In this document: in pieces, positions 52,767 to 61,454 of the stretch | Layout of the letters: every line of letters starts with the position of its first letter | Position numbering within the stretch: the first letter of the stretch is position 1 | Assembly: GCF_000283655.1 (NCBI RefSeq) | Contig: NC_016622.1 | Coordinates: forward strand, 446,501 to 510,500 | DNA length: 64,000 nt | Direction of reading: 5' to 3' | Source: Azospirillum lipoferum 4B | Lineage (GTDB): Bacteria > Pseudomonadota > Alphaproteobacteria > Azospirillales > Azospirillaceae | Made by a program: the position numbers and the translations under genes | Notes under the pieces: generated by a model | What the model was told of the DNA's origin: nothing | Database searches by the model: none | Seen by the model: the letters and a program-made list of their open reading frames with translations, nothing else

Positions 52767-53884
52767 GTCGCCGCCTCCAGGAAGGCATGCAGCTCCTCGG
52801 GCGTGGGCGGCCGCTTGGCGCGCGTCGCCAGCGCCCGGACGCGCGGCAGCACCGCCTGCGCCGTGGCGTCGTCGCAGGCGATGCCGAGCCGCTCATAGGC
52901 CAGCTTCACCGCCGCGGTGCCGGAATGCTTGCCCAGCACGATGCGGTGTTCGCGCCCGACCTCGGCCGGGTCGAAATTCTGGTAGGTGGCGCGGTCGCGC
53001 AGCAGCCCGTCGACATGGATGCCGGCCTCATGGGTGAAGACGGCGGCGCCGACGATGGACTTGTTGACCGCCACCGGCCGGTTGGACGCCCGCTCCACCA
53101 GATCGCTGATGGTGCTGAGCGAGCGCGTCTCGACGCCGGTGTCGATGTGGTAGAGGTGTTTCAGCGACACCACCACCTCCTCCAGCGGGGCGTTGCCGGC
53201 GCGCTCGCCCAGGCCGTTCACCGTGGTGTTGACATGGGTGGCGCCGCCCAGCACCGCCGCCAGCGAGTTGGCGTTGGCGAGGCCCAGATCGTCATGGGCG
53301 TGGATCTCGATCTCCAGGTCGGTGGCCCGGCGCAGCCGTTCGATGCAGGTGCGCGTCTGGAAAGGGTCGAGCACGCCCAGCGTGTCGGCGAAGCGGAAGC
53401 GGCGGGCGCCGGCCTCTTGCGCCACGGTGGCGGCGGCGATCAGGAAATCCATGTCGGCGCGCGACGAATCCTCGCCGCCGACGCTGACCTCCAGCCCATG
53501 GTCGCGCGCCTGTTTCACCCGGCGCTCGATCTCCGCCAGCGCCCAGGCGCGGCTGCGCTTCAGCTTCTTCGTGATGTGGATGTCGGACACCGGCATGGAG
53601 AGGTTGACGAAGCCGACATTGCAGGACAGAGCCGCCTTCAGGTCGGCGTCGTGCATGCGGCACCACACCATCAGCCGGCCCGTCAGCCCCAGCGCGGCCA
53701 CGGCGCGGATGCCCTCGCGCTCCTCCTCGCCCATGGCGGGGATGCCGATCTCCTGCTCCGGCACGCCGGCGTCGTCGAGCGCGCGGGCGATGGCGATCTT
53801 CTCGTCGAGCGTGAAGGCGACGCCGGCGGTCTGCTCGCCATCGCGCAGCGTGGTGTCGTTGATGGTGGCGAAGGTGGTGGGCAT
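52763..53884 (-). CDS. nifV: Homocitrate synthase NifV
   Basis: Condenses acetyl-CoA with 2-oxoglutarate to homocitrate, the organic ligand of FeMo-co. The 373-residue TIM-barrel protein has the HMGL/isopropylmalate-synthase signatures [17 protein letters not shown] and the [15 protein letters not shown] segment; metal ligands His-x-His are in EIHAHDDLG. The frame is open upstream, but GAGGTG before ATG 53884 fixes the start. 134 bp separate it from nifS. Confidence 0.95.
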   Translation of the reverse strand: MPTTFATINDTTLRDGEQTAGVAFTLDEKIAIARALDDAGVPEQEIGIPAMGEEEREGIRAVAALGLTGRLMVWCRMHDADLKAALSCNVGFVNLSMPVSDIHITKKLKRSRAWALAEIERRVKQARDHGLEVSVGGEDSSRADMDFLIAAATVAQEAGARRFRFADTLGVLDPFQTRTCIERLRRATDLEIEIHAHDDLGLANANSLAAVLGGATHVNTTVNGLGERAGNAPLEEVVVSLKHLYHIDTGVETRSLSTISDLVERASNRPVAVNKSIVGAAVFTHEAGIHVDGLLRDRATYQNFDPAEVGREHRIVLGKHSGTAAVKLAYERLGIACDDATAQAVLPRVRALATRAKRPPTPEELHAFLEAAT

Positions 53885-53949
53885 GGGGGCACCTCGCGCG
53901 CGGAGGCAATCGCTGCCCCCATCAGAAGTGTCGCAGGCCGGGCCGGGGA

Positions 53950-53978
53950 CCCGCCCCGACGGGGTGTCGTCGGGCGGG
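53950..53978 (-). other. GC hairpin in the nifS-nifV gap
   Basis: CCCGCCCCGACG pairs with CGTCGG-GCGGG (one bulge) around a 6-nt loop. There is no T-run, so it is more likely an mRNA stability or processing element than a terminator. Confidence 0.4.
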
Positions 53979-54018
53979 GTGCCGGGACGGGCCATCGACC
54001 CGGCCTGCGATTCCGGTG

Positions 54019-55224
54019 TTACGAATAAACGGGTGCGAATTCCTTGGGCTTGCCGGCTTCCTGCTGCCAGTAGGGCGACAGGCTGCGCAGCTTGGCGATG
54101 ATGCCCGGCACCACGGCGATGACCCGGTCGATCTCCTCCTCCGTCGTTTCGCGCGACAGCGAGAAGCGGGTGGCGCCATGGGCGGCGGTGTAGGGTACGC
54201 CCATGGCGCGCATGACGTGGCTGGGCTCCAGCGAGCCAGAGGTGCAGGCGGAGCCGGAGGACGCGGCGATGCCGGCCTCGTTCAGCAGCAGGAGGATCGC
54301 CTCGCCCTCGATATACTCGAAGGCGATGTTGCAGGTGTTGGGCAGGCGGTTGTCGGGGTTGCCGGTGACGAAGCAGCTCGGCACCGCCGCCAGGATCGCC
54401 TGTTCCAGCTTGTCGCGCAGCGCCTTCACCCGCGTGTTCTCGTCGCCCATATGGACCAGCGCCAGCTGGGCGGCGGCGCCCAGCCCGACGATGCCGGGCG
54501 CATTCTCGGTGCCGGCGCGGCGCGAGCGTTCCTGATGGCCGCCGCGCAGCATCGGGCGGTAGCGCAGGCCGCGCTTGACGTACAGCGCGCCGATGCCCTT
54601 GGGGGCGTGCAGCTTGTGGCCGGACAGCGACAGCATGTCGATGGCGCTGTCGGCCAGCTTCACCGGGATCTTGCCGACCGACTGCACCGCGTCGGTGTGG
54701 AAAAGGGCGCCGACCTCCTTCGCCATGCGCGCCAGCTCCTCCACCGGGAAGATCGTCCCGGTCTCGTTGTTGGCCCACATGATGGAGACGATGGCGACCT
54801 GATCCGACAGCGCCGCGCGGTAGGCCTCCATGTCGAGGTTGCCCTTGCCGTCCACCGGGATGCGGTGGACCTTGTAGCCGCGCTTCTTCTCCAGATACTC
54901 GCAGAGCGCCAGCACGCCGGGGTGTTCGACCACGCTGGTGACGATCTCGCGCTTCTTCGGGTAGGCCTCCAGCGCCGACAGGATGGCGGTGTTGTCGCTC
55001 TCCGTCCCGCCGGAGGTGAAGACGATCTCGCTGTCATGGGCGGCACCCAGCAGGGCCTGGACTTGGCAGCGCGCCCATTCGATCTTGCCGCCCACCGCGG
55101 CGCCGAAGCCGTGCATGGAGGAGGCGTTGCCGAAATGCTCGGTGAAGAGCGGCAGCATCTCCTGCAGCACCTCCGGATCGACGCGGGTGGTCGCGTTGTT
55201 GTCGAGGTAGATTCCCTGGCTCAT
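54019..55224 (-). CDS. nifS: Cysteine desulfurase NifS
   Basis: PLP enzyme of 401 residues that takes sulfur from cysteine and passes it to NifU for nitrogenase cluster assembly. Starts [15 protein letters not shown]101 in VVEHPGV, D178 in HTDAVQS, Schiff-base lysine K204 in [10 protein letters not shown], and active-site Cys327 in [11 protein letters not shown]. Follows nifU by 15 bp. Confidence 0.96.
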   Translation of the reverse strand: MSQGIYLDNNATTRVDPEVLQEMLPLFTEHFGNASSMHGFGAAVGGKIEWARCQVQALLGAAHDSEIVFTSGGTESDNTAILSALEAYPKKREIVTSVVEHPGVLALCEYLEKKRGYKVHRIPVDGKGNLDMEAYRAALSDQVAIVSIMWANNETGTIFPVEELARMAKEVGALFHTDAVQSVGKIPVKLADSAIDMLSLSGHKLHAPKGIGALYVKRGLRYRPMLRGGHQERSRRAGTENAPGIVGLGAAAQLALVHMGDENTRVKALRDKLEQAILAAVPSCFVTGNPDNRLPNTCNIAFEYIEGEAILLLLNEAGIAASSGSACTSGSLEPSHVMRAMGVPYTAAHGATRFSLSRETTEEEIDRVIAVVPGIIAKLRSLSPYWQQEAGKPKEFAPVYS

Positions 55225-55239
55225 GGCTTGGCGCTCCCC

Positions 55240-56163
55240 TTAGCCCGCGTGGGCCGGCATGAGGGACGCGGGCTTGACCCGCACGAACTCGCCGAGCTTC
55301 TCGACCAGCTTCATCTGCACGCCCATCATCGTGCCGGCCGACTGCGAACAGCCGGAACAGGCGCCGGAGAGCCGGACGTAGATGTCCTTGCCGTCGATGT
55401 CGACCAGTTCCACGTCGCCGCCGTCGCGCTGGATCTGCGGCCGGATCTCCTCGATGGCAGACATGATGGCCTGCATGCGCTGGACATTCGTCAGCTTGGG
55501 CGCCGCGGTCGGTTCCGCCTTCGGCTCCAGCGGCTTGATGGCGTCGAGGCCGACGGTGCCGGGGGCATGCTTCTTGGCGGGCTTGAGCGCGCCGGTCTTC
55601 GCCAGCACCTCTTCCAGCACCTCCTCGATCTTCTCGTGGCAGGTCTGGCAGGAGCCGCCGGCCTTGGTGTAGTGGGTGACTTCCTCAAGCGTGGTCAGGC
55701 CGTTGACGCTCACCGCGCGCTCGATCATGGCGGCGTCGATGCCGAAGCACTTGCAGACCAGCTCGCCTTCCTCATGGTCGTCTTCCCACGCCTCGCCCTT
55801 GTAGTTGGCGATGGCGGCACGCAGTGCCTCCGCACCCATGACGGAGCAGTGCATCTTCTCCGGCGGCAGGCCGCCCAGATACTCGGCGATGTCGCGGTTG
55901 GTCAGGGTCAGCGCCTCGTCCACCGTCTTGCCGATGATCATCTCGGTCAGCGCCGAGGAGGAGGCGATGGCCGAGCCGCAGCCGAAGGTCTGGAACTTCG
56001 CATCCAGGATGATCTGGGTGTCGGGATCGACCTTCAGCATCAGACGCAGCGCGTCGCCGCAGGTGATGGAGCCGACCTCGCCGACCGCGTTGGCGCTGTC
56101 CAGGACACCGGAGTTCTTCGGGTTGAAGAAGTGTTCCTTGACCTTGTCGGTGTAGTTCCACAT
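55240..56163 (-). CDS. nifU: Fe-S scaffold protein NifU
   Basis: Modular scaffold of 307 residues. The N-terminal IscU-like domain has C35, C62 and C106; the central 2Fe-2S domain has C137, C139, C172 and C175; the C-terminal Nfu domain has C269-x2-C272. These positions match Azotobacter NifU closely. It assembles 2Fe-2S and 4Fe-4S clusters with NifS. The linker (residues 185-225) is Lys/Pro-rich. 56 bp after the IscA-like gene. Confidence 0.96.
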   Translation of the reverse strand: MWNYTDKVKEHFFNPKNSGVLDSANAVGEVGSITCGDALRLMLKVDPDTQIILDAKFQTFGCGSAIASSSALTEMIIGKTVDEALTLTNRDIAEYLGGLPPEKMHCSVMGAEALRAAIANYKGEAWEDDHEEGELVCKCFGIDAAMIERAVSVNGLTTLEEVTHYTKAGGSCQTCHEKIEEVLEEVLAKTGALKPAKKHAPGTVGLDAIKPLEPKAEPTAAPKLTNVQRMQAIMSAIEEIRPQIQRDGGDVELVDIDGKDIYVRLSGACSGCSQSAGTMMGVQMKLVEKLGEFVRVKPASLMPAHAG

Positions 56164-56219
56164 GTCGCTGCTGCCTTTCCGTGGGGTGCGCGCCTAGGGG
56201 AAGAGTGTCCGGGGAGACT

Positions 56220-56615
56220 TCAGTGCGTCGAATAGGGGGTCGACGATCCGCAGCTGGACGAGGAGGTCGAGCAGGAGCCGCCACCGCCTTCACCGGCCGA
56301 GAAGGACTTGCCGCAGCCGCAGCTGCTGGTCGCGTTCGGGTTGTCGAACTTGAAGCCGGAGCCTTCGATGCCCTCGACGAAATCGACCACCACGCCGCTG
56401 AGGAAGGGCTGGCTGTTGGCGTCGACGAAGATGGTGACCGGGCCGAAGCTGAGCACCGCGTCGTCGTCGCCGGCCGCCGCCTCCAGCCCCATCTGGTATT
56501 TCAGGCCGGCGCAGCCGCCGTCGGTCACGGCGATCCGCAAGCCGGCCGCCGCACCACCCGACTTCGCCAGGACCTGTTCCAGGGTGGAAACCGCCGCATC
56601 CGTCAGAGTCACCAT
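56220..56615 (-). CDS. IscA/HesB-like A-type Fe-S carrier (nif-associated)
   Basis: A-type carrier of 131 residues with the three conserved cysteines C35 (DGGCAGLKY) and C99/C101 (SSCGCGKSF). It probably passes clusters from NifU to nitrogenase maturation proteins. After residue 105 it has an unusual Gly/Ser tail with two further cysteines. Start fixed by GGAGG before ATG 56615; it is the first gene of the leftward operon, directly after the sigma-54 promoter. Called iscN or nifIscA in related bacteria. Confidence 0.9.
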   Translation of the reverse strand: MVTLTDAAVSTLEQVLAKSGGAAAGLRIAVTDGGCAGLKYQMGLEAAAGDDDAVLSFGPVTIFVDANSQPFLSGVVVDFVEGIEGSGFKFDNPNATSSCGCGKSFSAGEGGGGSCSTSSSSCGSSTPYSTH

Positions 56616-56671
56616 GTCCCGCCTCCTCAAGCCGCGTTGCCGGGGGTGCCGGCCGATCTGACGGGGAATAA

Positions 56672-56687
56672 AGCAAGCGGTGTGCCA
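56672..56687 (-). promoter_or_regulatory. Sigma-54 promoter of the iscA-nifUSV-cysE-nifW operon
   Basis: On the minus strand TGGCACA-ccgc-TTGCT, a near-perfect -24/-12 element. Transcription would start near 56661, about 45 nt before the IscA-like gene. Confidence 0.9.
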
Positions 56688-56787
56688 AACAGACAAAGCA
56701 TTGATTTGCAATGATTGTCAGGTCGGAGGGGCGTGGCGATAGTCCGACAATGTTTCGCGTTCAAACGTTTTTGTCGGGTTTGGTTCG

Positions 56788-56803
56788 TGTCGGCTTTGCG
56801 ACA
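56788..56803. promoter_or_regulatory. NifA upstream activator sequence shared by divergent operons
   Basis: TGT-cggctttgcg-ACA, an exact TGT-N10-ACA site. It is about 125-140 bp from the leftward start point and about 95 bp from the possible rightward one. It is the only exact match in 56616-56937. Confidence 0.8.
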
Positions 56804-56865
56804 GCCGCGACACTTCGCCGCACAAAAATATTGTGGTCTTTCCCTGTGCCCGCGCGCGTACCATG

Positions 56866-56881
56866 TGGCGTCGTCGGTGCG
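56866..56881 (+). promoter_or_regulatory. Possible sigma-54 promoter of the helical-repeat gene
   Basis: TGGCGTC-gtcg-GTGCG keeps the invariant GG and GC 10 bp apart but departs from consensus elsewhere. It would start transcription about 45 nt before the gene at 56938. Confidence 0.4.
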
Positions 56882-56937
56882 TCGGATGGTTGATTTTCTC
56901 AACAGAAAATCCAGGCAGCGGAAAGGTGAGGGAAGCG

Positions 56938-57450
56938 ATGAGCGACGAACCGATCGAACTCAGGATGTCGAACGGCCGCATGGCCTTCGGCGACGTGCCC
57001 GAACAGATCGACGAACTTTTGCAGGAGGCGGTGAAGGCCCGTGACGTGCCGGAGGTCTGCGAGTCGCTGTTGTGGGAGGCGCATCGCAAGGGGCCGCGGG
57101 TGCTGCCGGTCTTCTATGCGCTCTATAAATTCTACTTCAATCGCAAGAAGCTGGGGGAAGCGGAGCGGGTGGCCCGCATCGGGCTGGATGCCGCCGCACT
57201 CCAGGGCGGTTTTCAGGCGGACTGGTCGCAGTTGACCGCGCGCTCCACCGACTGGACGGCGGCCGGGCCGGCGCGCTTCTTCCTGTTCACCATGAAGGCG
57301 CTGGCCTTCATCGAACTGCGCCGCCACAACCGCGACAAGGCGCTGGCGATCCTTGCCAAGATGGCGGAGATCGACCCGGCCGATCAGGTCGGCTACGGCA
57401 CCATCGCCGCCTTGGCCCGCGGGCTGGACGGAGAGGGCGGGGCGGCGTAG
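56938..57450 (+). CDS. TPR-like helical protein, divergent from the nif operon
   Basis: Soluble all-helical protein of 170 residues; not firmly recognised. It has TPR-like pairs of helices (VLPVFYALYKFYFNRKKLGEAERVARIGL near residues 60-90; FLFTMKALAFIELRRHNRDKALAILAKMAEIDP near 120-150) and an acidic N-terminus with a DVPEQIDELLQEAVKARDV segment. A GGTGAGGGAAG ribosome-binding site precedes the ATG. It shares the intergenic region and NifA site with the nif operon, so nitrogen-fixation conditions probably control it; its role, perhaps as an adaptor in nitrogenase maturation, is inference. Confidence 0.7.
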   Translation: MSDEPIELRMSNGRMAFGDVPEQIDELLQEAVKARDVPEVCESLLWEAHRKGPRVLPVFYALYKFYFNRKKLGEAERVARIGLDAAALQGGFQADWSQLTARSTDWTAAGPARFFLFTMKALAFIELRRHNRDKALAILAKMAEIDPADQVGYGTIAALARGLDGEGGAA

Positions 57451-57472
57451 AGGCCGCCTCCGCATAAAAAAG

Positions 57473-57505
57473 GCCCCCGGCCCAGGGGGGAACCGGGCCG
57501 GGGGC
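57473..57505 (-). terminator. Terminator of the alkene reductase gene
   Basis: Perfect 11-bp stem GCCCCCGGCCC / GGGCCGGGGGC with an 11-nt loop; on the minus strand it is followed by CTTTTTTATG. It also lies just past the helical-repeat gene on the other strand, but the T-run serves only the minus strand. Confidence 0.85.
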
Positions 57506-57598
57506 AGCGGGGATTTGCGTCTCACGACGCTCTCACGACGCGCTCTCTCACGTCGGGAGGTATTGCGGCCCCGCCGGGGCAGTGGGGCCGCAAACCGG

Positions 57599-58729
57599 TC
57601 AGGCGGCGACGGATTCCAGGGCCGGATAGTCGGTGTAGCCCTTGGCGTCGCCGCCGTAATAGGTGGTGCGGTCCGGCTCGGCCAGCGGCGCATCGGCACG
57701 GAAGCGCACGGGCAAGTCCGGGTTGGAGATGAAGGCCTCGCCGAAGCTGACCGCGTCGGCCTCACCCTTGGCGAGTGCGGCGTCGGCATCGCCGCGGCTG
57801 TAGCCGCCATTCAGGATGAACGGACCCTTGAAGGCGGCACGCAGGGCGGACGCCACATGCGGCGCCCCTTCCGGCGGGGCCATGTGGTGGCCGGGCCGTC
57901 CTTCGATCACATGCAGATAGGCGATATTGAACGGGTTCAGCGCCTTGGTGATCGCCAGGAAATGCGGCAGCGGGTCGCTGTCCTTCATGTCGTTGAACAC
58001 ACCGGTCGGCGACAGGCGGACGCCGATGCGGTCGGCGCCGACGGCATGGGCCGTGGCCTCAAGGATCTCCAGCAGGAAGCGGCAGCGATTCTCCACCGTT
58101 CCGCCATACCGGTCGGTGCGGGTGTTGGTGCTGTCGCGCAGGAACTGGTCGATCAGATAGCCGTTGGCCGCGTGGATCTCGACGCCGTCCAGGCCGGCAT
58201 CGAACACCGCGCGCTTGGCCGCATCGGCGAAATGGCGGACCAGTCCGGGGATCTCGGCGGTTTCGAGGGCGCGCGGCACCGGGAACGGCTCCATGCCGGC
58301 ACCGGTGTAGAGCTGGCCCTTCGCCGCGATGGCCGAGGGGGCGACCGGCGCGGCGCCGTTCGGCTGGAAGCGCGGATGGGAAATGCGGCCGACATGCCAG
58401 AGCTGGGTGACGATCCGCCCACCGGCATCGTGCACGGCGTCGGCCACCGCGCGCCAGGCCAGGGTCTGGGCGTCCGTGTGGATGCCCGGCGTGTTGGGAT
58501 AGCCCTGGGCGGTGTCGCAGACCTGCGTCGCCTCGGTGATGATCAGGCCGGCCGAGGCGCGCTGCGCATAGTATTCGGCGGTGAGCGCGGTCGGGCAGTT
58601 GCCTTCGCCGGCGCGGCTGCGGGTCATCGGCGCCATGACGACGCGGTTCGGCAGCTCGATCGCGCCGAGGCGCAGTGGGGTGAACAGATCCGGAGCGGCG
58701 GTGCTGTGCGTGTCGGTGCTCTGCGGCAT
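57599..58729 (-). CDS. Old-yellow-enzyme alkene reductase (NemA-like)
   Basis: FMN-dependent oxidoreductase of 376 residues reducing electrophilic alkenes, quinones or nitro compounds with NAD(P)H. Markers: LFTPLRLGAIELPNRVVMAPMTRSRAG at the N-terminus, QLWHVGRISHP, the substrate-binding His-Ala-Ala-Asn in EIHAANGYLIDQFL, the N-terminal side of the catalytic Tyr region DRYGGTVENR, and FILNGGYSRGDAD. Divergent from a TetR regulator with two operators between them, which suggests induction by a reactive compound. Confidence 0.92.
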   Translation of the reverse strand: MPQSTDTHSTAAPDLFTPLRLGAIELPNRVVMAPMTRSRAGEGNCPTALTAEYYAQRASAGLIITEATQVCDTAQGYPNTPGIHTDAQTLAWRAVADAVHDAGGRIVTQLWHVGRISHPRFQPNGAAPVAPSAIAAKGQLYTGAGMEPFPVPRALETAEIPGLVRHFADAAKRAVFDAGLDGVEIHAANGYLIDQFLRDSTNTRTDRYGGTVENRCRFLLEILEATAHAVGADRIGVRLSPTGVFNDMKDSDPLPHFLAITKALNPFNIAYLHVIEGRPGHHMAPPEGAPHVASALRAAFKGPFILNGGYSRGDADAALAKGEADAVSFGEAFISNPDLPVRFRADAPLAEPDRTTYYGGDAKGYTDYPALESVAA

Positions 58730-58762
58730 GGCGGGACTACCCCCTGTTGGGCGAAGCGACTT

Positions 58763-58826
58763 GTATGTATGTGAGTACATACTTGAACCGGAGCCTGCCG
58801 CTTGTCAAGTATGTATCTGCATACTT
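58763..58826. promoter_or_regulatory. Two TetR-type operators between the alkene reductase and regulator genes
   Basis: GTATGTA-tgtgag-TACATAC (58763-58782) and AAGTATG-tatctg-CATACTT (58807-58826), both 20-bp dyads with 7-bp arms, related by a common AAGTATGTA half-site and 44 bp apart. They cover the region where both divergent promoters must lie. Confidence 0.8.
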
Positions 58827-58864
58827 ATTATCGAACCGGCGGCATCACGGGAGAGGGACGGGTT

Positions 58865-59530
58865 TTGGACGCAAGCAAGGATGGGGACGGCTGTTGCCCG
58901 GGCAACGGCGCCACTGACGGTGGATGCGAAGGCGGGGCGCGCAAGCGGGACCGGGCCGCGACCGAGGGCGCATTGCTCGACGCCGCCAAAGTGGTGTTCG
59001 CCGAGCGCGGCTTCGACGCGGCGACGACGCGCGAGATCGCCGGGCGGGCCGGGGTCAACGAACAGCTGATCCAGCGCTATTTCTCAGGCAAGAGCGGGCT
59101 GCTGGTGGCGGTGGTGGAGCGCTATTGGCGCGAGGAATCGGGCGGCTGCCACCTGCCGCCGCCGGACGAGGATCTGGAGACTGACCTTGCCCGCTTCCTG
59201 CACGCCCAGTTGAGGCACAGCTGGGCATGCCGCGACTTCACCCGCGTGGTTCTGGCCCGCGCCCTGGTCGATCAGGCGGTTGCCGACGAGATGGCCCGCA
59301 CCCTGTCGCAAAGCCGCATTCCCTGCTTGCTGAAGCGGCTGGAGGGGTTCCGCGACCGCGGCGCCATCGCCGCCGACGCCGACCTCGCCAATGTGGCGGC
59401 TGGCATCGCGACGCTCAGCTTCGGGCTGGGCTTCCTCGATCAGGTGGTGTTCGGCCGCGACGAGGCCGGCATCTGCGCCATGGTCGGCACGCTGGCCCAC
59501 ACCATCGCCTACGGCCTGACGCCGCGGTAA
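58865..59530 (+). CDS. TetR/AcrR-family regulator
   Basis: DNA-binding repressor of about 221 residues. The helix-turn-helix is ALLDAAKVVFAERGFDAATTREIAGRAGVNEQLIQRYF (about residues 42-80); the C-terminal ligand domain follows. TTG 58865 is chosen because GAGAGGG lies 7 nt upstream; earlier frame starts at 58802 or 58811 fall in or near an operator. A Gly/Cys-rich stretch (DGCCPGNGATDGGCEGG) precedes the HTH and could be redox-sensitive; that is a guess. Probably represses the alkene reductase and itself. Confidence 0.88.
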   Translation: MDASKDGDGCCPGNGATDGGCEGGARKRDRAATEGALLDAAKVVFAERGFDAATTREIAGRAGVNEQLIQRYFSGKSGLLVAVVERYWREESGGCHLPPPDEDLETDLARFLHAQLRHSWACRDFTRVVLARALVDQAVADEMARTLSQSRIPCLLKRLEGFRDRGAIAADADLANVAAGIATLSFGLGFLDQVVFGRDEAGICAMVGTLAHTIAYGLTPR

Positions 59531-59533
59531 CGG

Positions 59534-60460
59534 TTATTCCGCAGCGGCGGCGGCGCGGGTGGCGGCGCGATGGCTGTGCACAGCGTCCGCGGTGAAGACG
59601 GCCAGCGCCACCCAGATGCAGGCGAAGGCGATGGCATGGCTGCTGGTGAAGGCCTCGCCATAGACCAGCACGCCCAGCAGAAGCTGCCCGGTCGGCCCGA
59701 CATATTGCAGCAGCCCCATGGTGGTCAGCGTCAGTCGCGCCGCGCCGATCATGAACAGCACCAGCGGCACCGCGGTCATCGGCCCGGCCAGCACCAGAAG
59801 GGTGCTCTCCCCCCATTCATGGCCGAAGGCCCCGCTGCCGCCTAGCCACAGCAGATAGCCGAGGGCGGCCGGCAGCAGCAGCGCGGTTTCCACCAGCAGG
59901 CCGACCACCGGATCGACCGCCGCCTTCTTGCGCACCAGCGCATAGAAACCGAAGGACAGCGCCAGCGACAGGGCGACCCAGGGCACGGCGCCATAGCTGA
60001 CGACGAGGCTGCCGACGCCGGCCGCGGCGATGGCGACCGCGAGGATCCGCCCGCGGCTGAGCCGTTCGTTCAGGAACAGCACGCCCAGCAGCACATTGAC
60101 CAGCGGGTTGATGAAATATCCCAGGCTCGCTTCGACCAGCCGGCTGTTGACCACCGCCCAGATGAAGACGGTCCAGTTGGTGGTGACCAGCAGCGTGGTG
60201 ACCAGGAACACGCCCAGCCGGCGCCAGCTTCCCACCGCCGCCACGATTGCCGCCGGTCCGCGGGTGGCCAGCACGCCGATGCCGACCAGCACCACCGTCC
60301 AGACCACGCGGTGCGCCACGATCTCCACCGCGCCGACATCGCCCAGCGATTTGAAGAAGACCGGGTTGACCAGCCCCCAGATCAGGTAGGAGGCCAGCGC
60401 CGCGACGAACGCCGCGGTTGTGGAGGTCGGGGCCTTGGCGGGCGGCGGAGTCTGAACCAT
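59534..60460 (-). CDS. rarD: EamA-family transporter RarD
   Basis: Inner-membrane protein of 308 residues with ten helices. FVAALASYLIWGLVNPVFFKSL at the N-terminus, EIVAHRVVWTVVLV, NWTVFIWAVVNSRLVEASLGYFINPLVNVLLG and LLQYVGPTGQLLLGVLVYGE are RarD hallmarks. Named for chloramphenicol sensitivity effects in Pseudomonas; the substrate is unknown. Converges with the TetR gene (3-bp gap). Confidence 0.91.
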   Translation of the reverse strand: MVQTPPPAKAPTSTTAAFVAALASYLIWGLVNPVFFKSLGDVGAVEIVAHRVVWTVVLVGIGVLATRGPAAIVAAVGSWRRLGVFLVTTLLVTTNWTVFIWAVVNSRLVEASLGYFINPLVNVLLGVLFLNERLSRGRILAVAIAAAGVGSLVVSYGAVPWVALSLALSFGFYALVRKKAAVDPVVGLLVETALLLPAALGYLLWLGGSGAFGHEWGESTLLVLAGPMTAVPLVLFMIGAARLTLTTMGLLQYVGPTGQLLLGVLVYGEAFTSSHAIAFACIWVALAVFTADAVHSHRAATRAAAAAE

Positions 60461-60564
60461 ACCGTCCGTTTAGCACATTGTTTGTGCAATCCGGCAGCGG
60501 GCGGCCGGACATGGCCGGGCTGCGCAACCGGCATCACTGCCGCCTCGCGCCCCATTCACCCAAC

Positions 60565-60586
60565 AAAAAACCCCGCCGGAGCGGGG
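60565..60586 (-). terminator. Terminator of the glutaredoxin gene
   Basis: On the minus strand stem GCCCCGC / GCGGGG-type (CCCCGC at 60571, GCGGGG at 60581, loop CGGA) followed by TTTTTTG. About 35 bp past the stop. Confidence 0.8.
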
Positions 60587-60619
60587 CTTTTCGCTGTGGT
60601 GCCCGAAGGAGCGACCGTG

Positions 60620-60955
<336 letters not shown>

Positions 60956-61043
60956 GACTCGATAACCCTTCCGATTCGGCCCGGCGCTGCCGGGGCCTTG
61001 TCCGTTGCGACGTGTGTCCAGGCGCCTTCCGGCGGCTCTGACC

Positions 61044-61283
61044 TCAGGCGCCTTCCGGCACCGCTGTGGTCAGCGCCAGGGCGTGCAGTTCGCCGCCCAT
61101 CTTCCCCTGCAGGGACGCGTAGACCATCTGGTGCTGCTGCACCCGGCTCTTGCCCTTGAAGGCGGCGGAGGTGACGAGCGCGGCATAGTGGTCGCCGTCG
61201 CCCCGCAGATCCGCGATCTCGACGACCGCGTCCGGGATGCCCTCCTTGATGAGCTTTTCGATCGTGGCGGCTTCCATCGCCAT
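61044..61283 (-). CDS. BolA-family protein
   Basis: Class II KH-fold protein of 79 residues. AATIEKLIKEGIPDAVVEIADLRGDGDHYAALVTS and the invariant His in RVQQHQMVYASL show the BolA/IbaG type. With the adjacent monothiol glutaredoxin it forms the Grx-BolA Fe-S complex. ATG 61283 or 61277 are both possible; GAGG lies upstream. Confidence 0.92.
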   Translation of the reverse strand: MAMEAATIEKLIKEGIPDAVVEIADLRGDGDHYAALVTSAAFKGKSRVQQHQMVYASLQGKMGGELHALALTTAVPEGA

Positions 61284-61454
61284 GGGTCCAATCCTCGTTC
61301 TGTTCAGGGCTCTGTTCAGGATTGCCCCGCCCGGGCACTTGCTTCTCAGGATAGAGTAGGTGCGGGCGGGCCGTTTGTCATCCACCGGCAAATATTTGCC
61401 GGAATGCGGAAGACGCCCCGACGGCCCGGCCCAACGGCCCACCCCATCAGACGG

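Noticed and set aside
53904-53922. Possible sigma-54 promoter before nifV
   Set aside because: GG and GC are spaced correctly, but the match is poor and would start transcription about 10 bp before the ATG.
52763-54778. 671-residue frame spanning nifV and part of nifS
   Set aside because: Only the part from 53884 is nifV; the rest is an open shadow frame of nifS caused by high GC content.
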